6,580 nucleotides of DNA from an uncultured Mailhella sp. GTDB lineage: Bacteria > Desulfobacterota > Desulfovibrionia > Desulfovibrionales > Desulfovibrionaceae. The position numbers and the translations under genes were made by a program. The notes beneath the pieces are model-generated. The model worked only from the letters and a program-made list of their open reading frames with translations. It did not search any database and was not told where the DNA came from. Shown piece by piece: positions 1 to 6,089 of this stretch (position 1 is the first letter of the stretch; each line of letters opens with the position of its first letter). The stretch lies in assembly GCA_905192935.1 (NCBI GenBank), contig CAJJMX010000097.1:1-6580 (forward strand). Reading direction: 5' to 3'.

Positions 1-180
1 GGCATATTCTGAAATAAAAAATTCAGAATTATCTATAGATGTAATTTCTTCTTCTAGTAAATCACTTGGTTTGACAAAGTTAATATCACTTGAACTATAG
101 TTTTGAAGATCAGACATGCTCGGAGTATTACCTGTTATAATTTTTCCCAATTCTTTTAATTTAAGAACTTTTGTTGCCAT
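1..180 (-). CDS. hsdS: Type I restriction-modification specificity subunit HsdS (N-terminal 60 residues, cut by window edge)
   Basis: HsdS supplies DNA sequence recognition to the type I complex with HsdM and HsdR, through two target recognition domains separated by helical spacers. Sixty codons are open from the ATG at 180 to the window edge, so the 3' part is missing. The visible start reads MATKVLKLKELGKIITGNTP and is followed at residues 35-40 by FVKPSD. This 'KLKELG.I.TGNTPS ... FVKPSDL' layout is the usual opening of the first target recognition domain. The start is well supported: GGAGGAG lies at 189-195, 8 nt upstream, and the ATG shares its A with the hsdM stop (TGATG), which suggests translational coupling. 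By my count GC is 50 of 180 bases (28%), far below hsdM, pointing to an exchanged or recently acquired specificity gene. The identification is by motif and by its place after hsdM; the recognition sequence cannot be read from this fragment. Confidence 0.9.
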   Translation of the reverse strand, partial: MATKVLKLKELGKIITGNTPSMSDLQNYSSSDINFVKPSDLLEEEITSIDNSEFFISEYA

Positions 181-195
181 CACAGCATCTCCTCC
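180..195 (-). promoter_or_regulatory. hsdS ribosome binding site inside the hsdM 3' end with TGATG stop/start overlap
   Basis: GGAGGAG (read on the minus strand, 195 down to 189) sits 8 nt before the hsdS ATG and is itself part of the last hsdM codons (Glu-Glu-Met-Leu). The hsdM TGA (182-180) and the hsdS ATG (180-178) share one base. This arrangement usually indicates translational coupling that keeps the M and S subunits in proportion. Confidence 0.8.
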
Positions 196-1706
196 AGTTC
201 GGCCAGACCTTCGGAAATCTGCATTTCCAGTTCATGCAGCTCGGTCATCAGTTCCTGCGTGGAAGGGTATTCCACCGGAGTATACTCCACCTGCTTGTAT
301 TTATTTATGGAAAGATCGTAGCCGTTGGCCACGATTTCCTCTTTGGGCACAAAGAAGGACTGTTCCGTGCGGGCGCGGTCCTTCTCCTTTTCCAGATCGG
401 CAAAGCGGGCGAGGATGTCGGGAATGTCGTTCTGCTCCACGGGAGCGCGCTTGTCGTCCAGAGAAAAGCCGTCGGCCTGCATGTCGTAGAACCAGACGTT
501 GTCCGTGCCGCCTGCCGCGGTTTTGGTGAAGATGAGCACGGCGGTGGAGACTCCCGCATACGGCTTGAACACGCCGGAAGGCATGGAGATGACGGCCCTC
601 AGCTGATGATGCTCCACAAGTTCCTTGCGTATGGACTGATGCGCCTTGCTGCTGCCGAAGAGCACGCCGTCGGGCACGATGCAGGCGCATTGTCCGCCCT
701 TTTTCAGCATACGCAGAAAAAGCGCGAGAAACAGCAGTTCCGTCTTCTTGGTGCTGGTCACGGCTTTCAGAGAATCGCTGATGCTTTCGGCGTCGATGCT
801 GCCCTTGAACGGAGGATTCGCGAGGCACATGGTGAACGCGGCGTTCACGTTGTTTTCCTTGGATACGCTGTCCCGGTAGCGGATATCCGGGTGATGTATG
901 GAGTGAAGCATGAGATTCATGGCCGAAATGCGCAGCATGGTGGGGTCGGTGTCGTAGCCGGTGAAGGCGGGCCCGGCAAAATGGTCCCACTGCTTCGCTG
1001 TCATGGTGCTTTCGTAGTGCGTGCGGATGTATTCGGCGGCGGAAATGAGAAATCCCGCCGTGCCGCAGGCCGGGTCGCAGATGACGTCGTCGGGCGTGGG
1101 ACGCAGAAGGGCGACCATCATGTCGCGGATATGCTTGGGCGTGCGGAACTGCCCGTTGCGGCCCGCGGTGGAGAGCTTGCCGAGCATGTATTCATACAGG
1201 TCGCCCTGCATGTCGAGGCCGGCAATGTCGTGTTCATACAGTTCTTCCAGCCCGGTGACCACCTTTTCCAGCACCTGCGGCGTGGGCATGAGAAACACGG
1301 CGTCCTTCATGAAATGAGCAAAGGCCGTCTGTGCCGTGTCGTTATCGACATCGGGCAGCGGAAGGAACGTCCCTTTTTCCTCGTCGAAGTCCGGCAGCTT
1401 GCCGCCCTTCATTTCCTTGATGGCCGGAAAGACGCGCTGAGAAATGACGTCGAACATGTACTTGGCATCTTTGTTCTTGAACTTGCTCCAGCGCATGGAC
1501 TGGCCGAAGGGCGTCTGCGGGAAGATTTTTTCGACCTTCATGCCGAGCGCTTCATAGTTCTCGTTTTCCAGCTCTTTGACATCCAGTGCGCGGATGAACA
1601 TGAGGTATGTCAGCTGTTCAATGACGGTGAGCGGATTGGCCAGGCCCGCGGAAAAGATGTCGAGCCAGATTTTATCGACTTTATTTTTTACGGCACCCGT
1701 AATCAT
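180..1706 (-). CDS. hsdM: Type I restriction-modification DNA methyltransferase subunit HsdM
   Basis: This 508-residue protein is probably the adenine-N6 methyltransferase subunit of a type I R-M system; with HsdS it forms the modification enzyme and with HsdR the restriction complex. Residues about 1-150 fit the helical HsdM N-terminal domain (KNKVDKIWLDIF near the start). The catalytic domain follows: GQFRTP at 185-190, the AdoMet-binding motif I DPACGTAGF at 211-219, FTGYDTDP near 248-255, and the catalytic motif IV NPPF at 297-300. The length is normal and no key motif is missing. I chose the ATG at 1706 because AGGAG lies at 1716-1720, 9 nt upstream, and the protein then begins MITGAVKNKVDK; the in-frame ATG at 1775 has no ribosome binding site and adds a non-family tail. 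The stop overlaps the hsdS start by one base. No hsdR is visible, so it presumably lies past hsdS or elsewhere. GC is about 53% near the 3' end and 63% in a block I counted at 421-480. Confidence 0.96.
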   Translation of the reverse strand: MITGAVKNKVDKIWLDIFSAGLANPLTVIEQLTYLMFIRALDVKELENENYEALGMKVEKIFPQTPFGQSMRWSKFKNKDAKYMFDVISQRVFPAIKEMKGGKLPDFDEEKGTFLPLPDVDNDTAQTAFAHFMKDAVFLMPTPQVLEKVVTGLEELYEHDIAGLDMQGDLYEYMLGKLSTAGRNGQFRTPKHIRDMMVALLRPTPDDVICDPACGTAGFLISAAEYIRTHYESTMTAKQWDHFAGPAFTGYDTDPTMLRISAMNLMLHSIHHPDIRYRDSVSKENNVNAAFTMCLANPPFKGSIDAESISDSLKAVTSTKKTELLFLALFLRMLKKGGQCACIVPDGVLFGSSKAHQSIRKELVEHHQLRAVISMPSGVFKPYAGVSTAVLIFTKTAAGGTDNVWFYDMQADGFSLDDKRAPVEQNDIPDILARFADLEKEKDRARTEQSFFVPKEEIVANGYDLSINKYKQVEYTPVEYPSTQELMTELHELEMQISEGLAELEEML

Positions 1707-1858
1707 GGGCTGCTGCTCCTGAACTCTGTTGTGATGCCCTGCCGGAACGGACAGGGAGGAATACAGAAGGAGCATAGTCGAACCGGCGACAGGAATAAAG
1801 ACGGGAGAGGGGAAAAGTGAAGGAATATGTCGCGTCCCTCCGGCCGGTTGTCGGGCAC
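1707..1858 (-). other. Upstream region of hsdM; no clear promoter
   Basis: These 152 bases lie between the hsp20 terminator and hsdM, so the hsdMS promoter should be here unless readthrough supplies the transcript. The only strong element I see is AGGAG (1716-1720) as the hsdM ribosome binding site. On the minus strand TTCACT, 17 bases, then TTATTC could be a poor -35/-10 pair, but it is too weak to call. I found no good inverted repeat that would suggest an operator, and no separate controller gene. Confidence 0.4.
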
Positions 1859-1897
1859 AAAAAAAGGCCCCGACAGAAGAAATTCTGTCGGGGCCTT
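1859..1897 (-). terminator. Intrinsic terminator of hsp20
   Basis: The arms at 1864-1878 and 1883-1897 are perfectly complementary over 15 bp (AAGGCCCCGACAGAA pairing with TTCTGTCGGGGCCTT) around a 4-nt loop. Read on the minus strand, the GC-rich stem runs into seven consecutive T (plus-strand A run 1859-1865), the classic rho-independent form. On the plus strand no T run follows beyond the two bases in the stem, so it acts for minus-strand transcripts, that is hsp20. It lies about 66 nt past the hsp20 stop and separates it from hsdM. Confidence 0.93.
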
Positions 1898-1917
1898 GCG
1901 CATATCTGACGGAGGAA

Positions 1918-1940
1918 CCGTTTTCACGAGAGGAAAACGG
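1918..1940 (-). repeat. Inverted repeat / stem-loop in the hsp20 3' untranslated region
   Basis: CCGTTTTC and GAAAACGG form a perfect 8-bp stem with a 7-nt loop, between the hsp20 stop (1964) and the terminator stem. It has no T run of its own on either strand. It may stabilise or process the hsp20 mRNA 3' end; no function can be shown from sequence. Confidence 0.55.
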
Positions 1941-1963
1941 CCGGCAGGAACCGGATCAGAGCG

Positions 1964-2407
1964 TTACGCGATGGCAATGGTCTTCTTTTCGGGTTCCTTC
2001 TTTTCCGGAGCCTTCGGGAAAGAGAGCCTCAGAATGCCGTCTTCAAACGTAGCGGAAACGTCCTTGGGCTCGAGGGCTTCGCCGACGTAGAAGCTGCGGC
2101 TGCATTCGCCGGAGTAGCGTTCGCGGCGCAGATACTGTCCCTTCTTGTTTTCCTCATCCTTGTCCAGCCCCTTGGCCGCACTGATGGTGAGGTAACCGCC
2201 GTCAAGTTCGATTTTCACTTCGTCCTTCTTGAATCCAGGCAGATCAATGTCCAGCTCATAGGTGTTTTCCGTTTCCCGCACGTCAGTCTTCATAAGATTT
2301 CTGGCGTTCTTGCCGAACAGCGGGTCATGTCTGTTATTGAAGACAGGCATAAAAGGTTCACCGAAGAAGTCATCGAAAAGTCTTTCACCAAAAATACTAG
2401 GCAGCAT
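1964..2407 (-). CDS. Hsp20 / alpha-crystallin family small heat-shock protein
   Basis: This 147-residue protein fits a cytoplasmic ATP-independent holdase that binds unfolding proteins and passes them to refolding chaperones. A short N-terminal arm (MLPSIFGERLFDDFF) leads into the alpha-crystallin domain, about residues 40-132. Family marks are DLPGF at 55-59, the beta-strand GGYLTISA near 70-77, RERYSGECSRSF at 95-106, and the signature GILRL with a downstream Pro at 124-131. The C-terminus ends in IAI (144-146), which matches the I-x-I motif that docks subunits into oligomers. The start is supported by GGAGG at 2416-2420, 8 nt upstream. The gene stands alone with its own promoter and terminator, so it is probably monocistronic. 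From memory, the N-terminal PSIFGE.LFDDFF and the NLMKTD..ET...YELDIDLPGFKK block are typical of gut Clostridia (Lachnospiraceae and relatives), odd beside an autotransporter. I see no CIRCE element or clear sigma32 promoter. Confidence 0.96.
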   Translation of the reverse strand: MLPSIFGERLFDDFFGEPFMPVFNNRHDPLFGKNARNLMKTDVRETENTYELDIDLPGFKKDEVKIELDGGYLTISAAKGLDKDEENKKGQYLRRERYSGECSRSFYVGEALEPKDVSATFEDGILRLSFPKAPEKKEPEKKTIAIA

Positions 2408-2434
2408 AATAAAAACCTCCAGCCAAAAATAGAA

Positions 2435-2533
2435 TCAATGCATCAATGCGGAAGAAGTGCTCCGCAGCTCTTTTGTTCCTGTTTGAAGATACGTTCCGTA
2501 TCTTTCAGGAAGATGCTTGATCCTGTTTTTCAT
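2435..2533 (-). CDS. Possible 32-residue leader peptide (upstream ORF) in the hsp20 leader
   Basis: Within the hsp20 5' leader an ATG at 2533 opens a 32-codon frame beginning MKNRIKHLPERYGTYLQTG and ending at TGA 2437-2435, 27 nt before the hsp20 ATG. GGAAGGAG (2537-2544) precedes it, but only 3 nt separate it from the ATG, shorter than usual. The peptide is basic at its start, has no hydrophobic segment, and matches no family I know. It could be a regulatory leader peptide, a small protein, or chance; the ribosome-binding-like sequence and its position after a strong promoter are the only support. Confidence 0.3.
   Translation of the reverse strand: MKNRIKHLPERYGTYLQTGTKELRSTSSALMH
2447..2466 (-). 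repeat. Short stem-loop in the hsp20 leader
   Basis: TGCGGA (2447-2452) and TCCGCA (2461-2466) pair over 6 bp around an 8-nt loop, about 40 nt before the hsp20 start. A tandem 8-mer, TCAATGCA then TCAATGCG, overlaps it at 2435-2450. It may help the leader fold; low weight alone. Confidence 0.35.
2486..2504 (-). repeat. Perfect hairpin in the hsp20 leader
   Basis: AAGATACG (2486-2493) and CGTATCTT (2497-2504) are perfect complements over 8 bp with a 3-nt loop. It lies inside the transcribed hsp20 leader and within the possible leader-peptide frame. As RNA it would form a compact hairpin about 80 nt before the hsp20 ATG; as DNA it could be a dyad operator. It has no T run, so it is not an intrinsic terminator. 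Confidence 0.5.
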
Positions 2534-2574
2534 GAACTCCTTCCGGGGAAAGCGTCCCTGAAAAACATACCCTT

Positions 2575-2602
2575 ACAATAGGAACGAATGCCGGACTGTC
2601 AA
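2575..2602 (-). promoter_or_regulatory. hsp20 promoter (near-consensus sigma70 type)
   Basis: Read on the minus strand, a perfect -35 TTGACA (2602-2597) is followed by a 16-base spacer and the -10 TATTGT (2580-2575). Transcription would start near 2568, giving a leader of about 160 nt. An A5T6 tract at 2613-2623 falls at about -47 to -57, the position of a distal UP element. The match to the housekeeping consensus, rather than to a heat-shock sigma promoter, suggests steady transcription with heat control, if any, acting after initiation or through a repressor. Confidence 0.75.
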
Positions 2603-2974
2603 CGCCGCAGAGAAAAATTTTTTGAGTTCAGCGGGAAAATTTCCCCCGGCGGAAAGGAGGACGCTCCCGAAAACCGGGCAGCGGCGGCCCTTTTCGGGCA
2701 TCGTTTCAGAGCCGTGGAGCTGCAAAATTTTTTTGCTGAATTCCTTGTCCGTCGTCGTCAGGCGTCCCGTTTGCTTCTTGACGGACCGGATGGCTTGAAA
2801 ACGGCGCATCAGAAAACTTCGGGAGACTTTTTTCCTGTGTCGTTCCTTCAGGAGCGGAAGCTGTCCGGAATCTATTTCATCATGCGTAAATCATGGAATC
2901 GGTCGTTTTTTTTCCCCATAGTCGACGAGAGACGCCTGAACGGGTGTTGTCAGATGGACAAAAGGGGGAAGCTC
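2603..2974. other. Intergenic region between hsp20 and the autotransporter; no gene seen
   Basis: These 372 bases separate two divergent genes. They hold the upstream part of the hsp20 promoter and must hold or border the autotransporter promoter, which I could not place with confidence. DNA-symmetric sites are GGGAAAATTTCCC at 2633-2645 and GCAAAA-TTT-TTTTGC at 2722-2736. The plus-strand reading frame of the autotransporter stays open back to 2588, but that extension is Arg/Phe-rich, would push the signal peptide inward and has no ribosome binding site. A minus-strand frame (2573-2809) also lacks one and resembles nothing I know. Confidence 0.5.
2963..2969 (+). promoter_or_regulatory. Ribosome binding site that decides the autotransporter start
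   Basis: AGGGGGA ends 5 nt before the ATG at 2975. The alternative in-frame ATG at 2954 is preceded by CGGGTGTTGTCAG, which pairs poorly with 16S rRNA, and would add seven residues (MDKRGKL) in front of an already long signal-peptide n-region. Confidence 0.6.
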
Positions 2975-5776
2975 ATGAAGCTGTTCGGACAAGTGTTGCC
3001 TGTGCATGCCGTGCGCAGGGATCGTCGCGCCTTGTGGCCGACGCTGCCGGTTCTGTTTTTTCTTGCTGCCGCCATCGTGCCCTGTCGGGCTCATGCCATG
3101 GATCTTACCGGCAGCGGAAGCGCTTCCGTGATCTCGGGAGACGCCTATGATTACGTGTACGGACGACGCGTTCAGGGCGGCGACGCCGTGGCAAGCGGCA
3201 GTCTGGTGAATGTGTCCGGAGGCACGATATCCAGAGATCTTTACGGCGGTTCGGCTCTGAGCCGCAACGGTTCGGCCGAGGCGCTGAACAACAGTGTGAC
3301 CGTGAGCGGCGGTCTTTCCGATTTCAACGACAACATTTACGGAGGCTACGCCAGAAGCTATGTGAGCGGGGCCACGGCCGACGGCAACAGCGTGAGCATG
3401 GACGGCTCGCTTCGTTTCGGACCGTGGGTGCAGGCCTTCGGCGGCTATGCCAGAATGTCCGGAGGCTCGGGAGCCGTGGAGGCCATGAACAATCATGTAT
3501 CCATAGGCGGCAGCGCCGCCCTGAACTTTGTTGTGGGCGGAGAGGCCTATGCGGAAACTTCCGCACAGGCTTCCTCACTCTCGGCAGAGAATACGGTACG
3601 TCTTGACGGAGCTGCGGTCGGTCTGCTTTACGGCGGCTATGCCGTCGCCCGGGGCGATGCTTCCGCCGTCGGCAATGTCGTGGACATCGCCGGGGGAACC
3701 TTCGGCGACGTGGTGGGCGGCGAGGTCCACAGTTACGAGGGCACGGCTCTGGCCGAAGAAAATCTGGTAACGATAACCGGCGGCCAGGGTACGGCCAATG
3801 TTCTGGGCGCATCCGTGCAGGGCGACGAGGGCTCGGCCCGGGCTTCGGACAACACCGTGAGCGTGTCCGGGGCGTCCATTGCCGGCAACGTGACCGGCGC
3901 GTTTGCTCCGGAAAGCAGCGTTCCGGCCGAGCTTGTCGGCAACAGCGTCACCATAGCGGAAGGTGCGACCGTTGAGGGGCATGTCGTGGGCGGTGCGGTG
4001 ACGGGAACCGTGCCGGGCAGCCGCGCGGATTCCGGCACGGTGACGCTCACGGACGGAGGCCGTGTGCAGGGCGACGTGACGGGCGGTCTGGTGGAAGCCG
4101 GCAATGCTTCCGCGAGCGGCAATACCGTCCTTGTCAGGAATGCCTTTGCCGAAGGCGACATCTACGGCGGCAGCGCAGGAGAGGAGGGTCTGGCGGATGA
4201 CAACGTGGTGACCGTCATAAGCGGAGGCAGCGTGCAGGGCGACGTGACGGGCGGTCTCACGGGAGAGGGCGATTCCTCCGCAAGTCACAATACCGTGCTT
4301 GTGCAGAACGCCTTTGCAGGCGGCAGCCTGTACGGCGGCCGCACGGGAACGGGCGGCACGGCCGCGGGCAACAGCGTCATAATAGGAAGAGGGGCGTCGT
4401 TTTCTCCCTCGACGGCCTTTTACGGCGGTTTTGCCGGGGATTTGCCCGTAGCGGCCGCAGGCAGCGGCAACACGCTCTTCATAGACAGCTGGCAGGGCAG
4501 CGCTTCGCGCGTGGCGGGATTTGAGAATCTGCATTTCGTGCTTCCTGCGCCGGGCGTTCCGGTAGATGTCCCCATGCTCACCGTGACGGGCGCGCAGAGC
4601 GGAGATTTCGACGGCTCCACGGTCACGGCGCAGCTGCCCGAGGTCATAACCGGCGGACTTCCCTACAAAGGGAGCACCTTTGTGCTGCTCAGCGATGTGA
4701 GCGGCGCCGTGGCGCAGGCGTCCGCAGGGCGGCTCATCAGCCTTCAGCAGGGCTATGTCACCTATTACGACGGCATTCTGGAAAATACCGGAACGGCGGT
4801 GCAGCTTCATTTTCTTGAAGAGGTCCGCATGAATCCCCGCATAGCGGCACTCACGGAGGCGCGCGCCGCAGCTTCGGGACTGCTCAATCAGGGCGCGGAT
4901 CTTACCGCGGACGCCGGACTTCGTCATGCGCGGGAAGCGGCGGAGCATGAGGATGAGAAGTGGCGTCCCTTTGCGGCCGTGTACGGCGGGGCCTCCCGCT
5001 ACCATACGGGTTCCCGGGCGGATACCGAGGGCTTTTCCGGCATGACGGGACTGACGGGCAGCTTTGCCGGGGCAGGCGGACGTACCGTCCTGGGCGGCTT
5101 TTTCGAGTTCGGCCGGGCGCATCTGGATACGTTCAACGGATTTGTCTCGGGCGATGTGAACGGCCGCGGCGACAGCCAGTACATGGGCGCGGGCGTGCTT
5201 GCCCGGTACGATGTGACGACGGGACCGCTCTCGGGTCTGTATGCGGAAGGCGCAGGGCGCGTGGGCAGCATCGATACGAAGTGGCACAGCGACGATCTGC
5301 GGGACAACATGGGACGCTCCGCCGACTACGATCTTTCCAATCCCTATTACGGCGGTCACGCGGGGATCGGCTACGTGCTCGGACTGGGCGAGTCTCTGGA
5401 CATGGATGTGTACGGCAAGTTCTTCTGGACGCATCAGGACGGAGACGGCGCGGACATGAACGGCGATGCGGTGCACTTCAACAGCGTGGATTCCCGCCGT
5501 CTGCGCCTGGGGACCCGCTTCGACTGGCAGATCTGGGAAGGCGTGACGCCCTATGCGGGCGCAGCCTGGGAGCATGAATACAGCGGCACGGCCCATGCCG
5601 TGGCCAACGATTTTTCCATTCCCGACGCCTCGCTGAAAGGTGACAGCGCCGTGTTCGAGCTCGGCCTTTCCGTGGAGCCGGGAGCGGGACCTCTGACCCT
5701 GGATGCCGCGTTCACGGGCAGCACGGGAGAGCGCGACAGCCTGGGCGGCCATCTGAGTCTGCTGTATCGGTTTTAA
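2975..5776 (+). CDS. Autotransporter outer-membrane beta-barrel protein with repetitive passenger
   Basis: This 933-residue protein is a type Va autotransporter: exported by Sec, its C-terminal barrel inserts in the outer membrane and the passenger is displayed or released. Residues 1-41 form a signal peptide: a long basic n-region with RRDRR, a hydrophobic core PVLFFLAAAIV, and a likely cut after AHA (39-41). Residues about 42-600 are low-complexity repeats of roughly 40-56 residues, each with an 'N-x-V-x-V' strand, a Gly-Gly turn and a 'YGG' or 'VGG' strand, as expected for a beta-helix. An Ala-rich helical linker spans about 620-662. The barrel runs 663-933, from WRPFAAVYGG to the terminal LLYRF, whose last Phe is the usual barrel-assembly signal. 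I see no protease or lipase motif, so adhesion or surface coating is only a guess. I chose the ATG at 2975 because AGGGGGA lies at 2963-2969; the in-frame ATG at 2954 has no such site. No intrinsic terminator follows. Confidence 0.93.
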   Translation: MKLFGQVLPVHAVRRDRRALWPTLPVLFFLAAAIVPCRAHAMDLTGSGSASVISGDAYDYVYGRRVQGGDAVASGSLVNVSGGTISRDLYGGSALSRNGSAEALNNSVTVSGGLSDFNDNIYGGYARSYVSGATADGNSVSMDGSLRFGPWVQAFGGYARMSGGSGAVEAMNNHVSIGGSAALNFVVGGEAYAETSAQASSLSAENTVRLDGAAVGLLYGGYAVARGDASAVGNVVDIAGGTFGDVVGGEVHSYEGTALAEENLVTITGGQGTANVLGASVQGDEGSARASDNTVSVSGASIAGNVTGAFAPESSVPAELVGNSVTIAEGATVEGHVVGGAVTGTVPGSRADSGTVTLTDGGRVQGDVTGGLVEAGNASASGNTVLVRNAFAEGDIYGGSAGEEGLADDNVVTVISGGSVQGDVTGGLTGEGDSSASHNTVLVQNAFAGGSLYGGRTGTGGTAAGNSVIIGRGASFSPSTAFYGGFAGDLPVAAAGSGNTLFIDSWQGSASRVAGFENLHFVLPAPGVPVDVPMLTVTGAQSGDFDGSTVTAQLPEVITGGLPYKGSTFVLLSDVSGAVAQASAGRLISLQQGYVTYYDGILENTGTAVQLHFLEEVRMNPRIAALTEARAAASGLLNQGADLTADAGLRHAREAAEHEDEKWRPFAAVYGGASRYHTGSRADTEGFSGMTGLTGSFAGAGGRTVLGGFFEFGRAHLDTFNGFVSGDVNGRGDSQYMGAGVLARYDVTTGPLSGLYAEGAGRVGSIDTKWHSDDLRDNMGRSADYDLSNPYYGGHAGIGYVLGLGESLDMDVYGKFFWTHQDGDGADMNGDAVHFNSVDSRRLRLGTRFDWQIWEGVTPYAGAAWEHEYSGTAHAVANDFSIPDASLKGDSAVFELGLSVEPGAGPLTLDAAFTGSTGERDSLGGHLSLLYRF
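4064..4350 (+). repeat. Tandem duplicated module (about 168 bp period) in the autotransporter passenger
   Basis: A 26-base stretch beginning GTGCAGGGCGACGTGACGGG is identical at 4064-4089 and 4232-4257, exactly 168 bases (56 codons) apart. Similarity continues downstream at the protein level: QGDVTGGL, then SAS.NTVLV, then NAFA, a few residues, and YGG occur in both copies in the same order and spacing (from residues 364 and 420). The second copy ends near 4350, before a diverged unit. Nucleotide identity in the first segment implies a duplication more recent than that of the other passenger repeats, or local gene conversion. Confidence 0.8.
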
Positions 5777-6089
5777 TGGAGAGGACGACGGCCCCGGCGG
5801 AGGGACCGTCGGCCGTCATCGTGTCGTCCGCAGTCTCCGTCGGCGGACAGGCCTGATGATGCGAGAAAGAGAAGGACGGAGGCCCGGGGGAGCAGACGCC
5901 TCGGGAAGGGAACGGGCGTCGATATCTTTTCCGGGGATTCGTCGCGGGGAAGAACGGGATGGAAGACGGCAGTCCATGCCGGCAGACGGATGGGGCGCGT
6001 ATTCCGGGAAAAAGAAGGAAATGGACGGCACGAAAAGAGGCGGAAAAAGAGCAGAGACAAAATTTTTTCGGAAAAGGGAAAGAAAAGGC
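5777..6089. other. Intergenic region after the autotransporter; no gene seen
   Basis: No convincing gene lies here. Just after the stop, GACGGCC (5787-5793) can pair with GGCCGTC (5811-5817), and GTCCGC (5826-5831) with GCGGAC (5843-5848); neither stem is followed by a T run, so neither is a standard terminator. From about 5855 the plus strand turns purine-rich: I count 49 purines in 60 bases at 6001-6060. Open frames through here on both strands run into the tRNA genes and lack ribosome binding sites. An A4T6 tract lies at 6059-6068. Confidence 0.55.

Noticed and set aside
1707..1775. A 23-residue N-terminal extension of HsdM from the ATG at 1775
   Set aside because: There is no ribosome binding site before it, the added residues do not resemble HsdM, and the ATG at 1706 has AGGAG at proper spacing.
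171..1820. A 549-codon plus-strand open frame opposite hsdM
   Set aside because: It is antisense to a gene with clear methyltransferase motifs; its His/Gly/Arg-rich translation matches no family and results from the codon bias of hsdM.
1859..1897. The terminator hairpin read as a bidirectional terminator
   Set aside because: Only the minus-strand direction has a T run; on the plus strand the stem is followed by GCGCAT.
2573..2809. A 78-codon minus-strand open frame upstream of hsp20
   Set aside because: It has no ribosome binding site, its end overlaps the hsp20 promoter, and the product resembles nothing known.
2588..2974. The upstream extension of the autotransporter frame
   Set aside because: It would bury the signal peptide more than 120 residues inside the protein, and no ribosome binding site supports the earlier start; the frame is open by chance.
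3575..5752. A 725-codon minus-strand open frame opposite the autotransporter
   Set aside because: It is a shadow of the GC-rich repetitive passenger and barrel; Ala/Arg/His-rich, no ribosome binding site and no recognisable domain.
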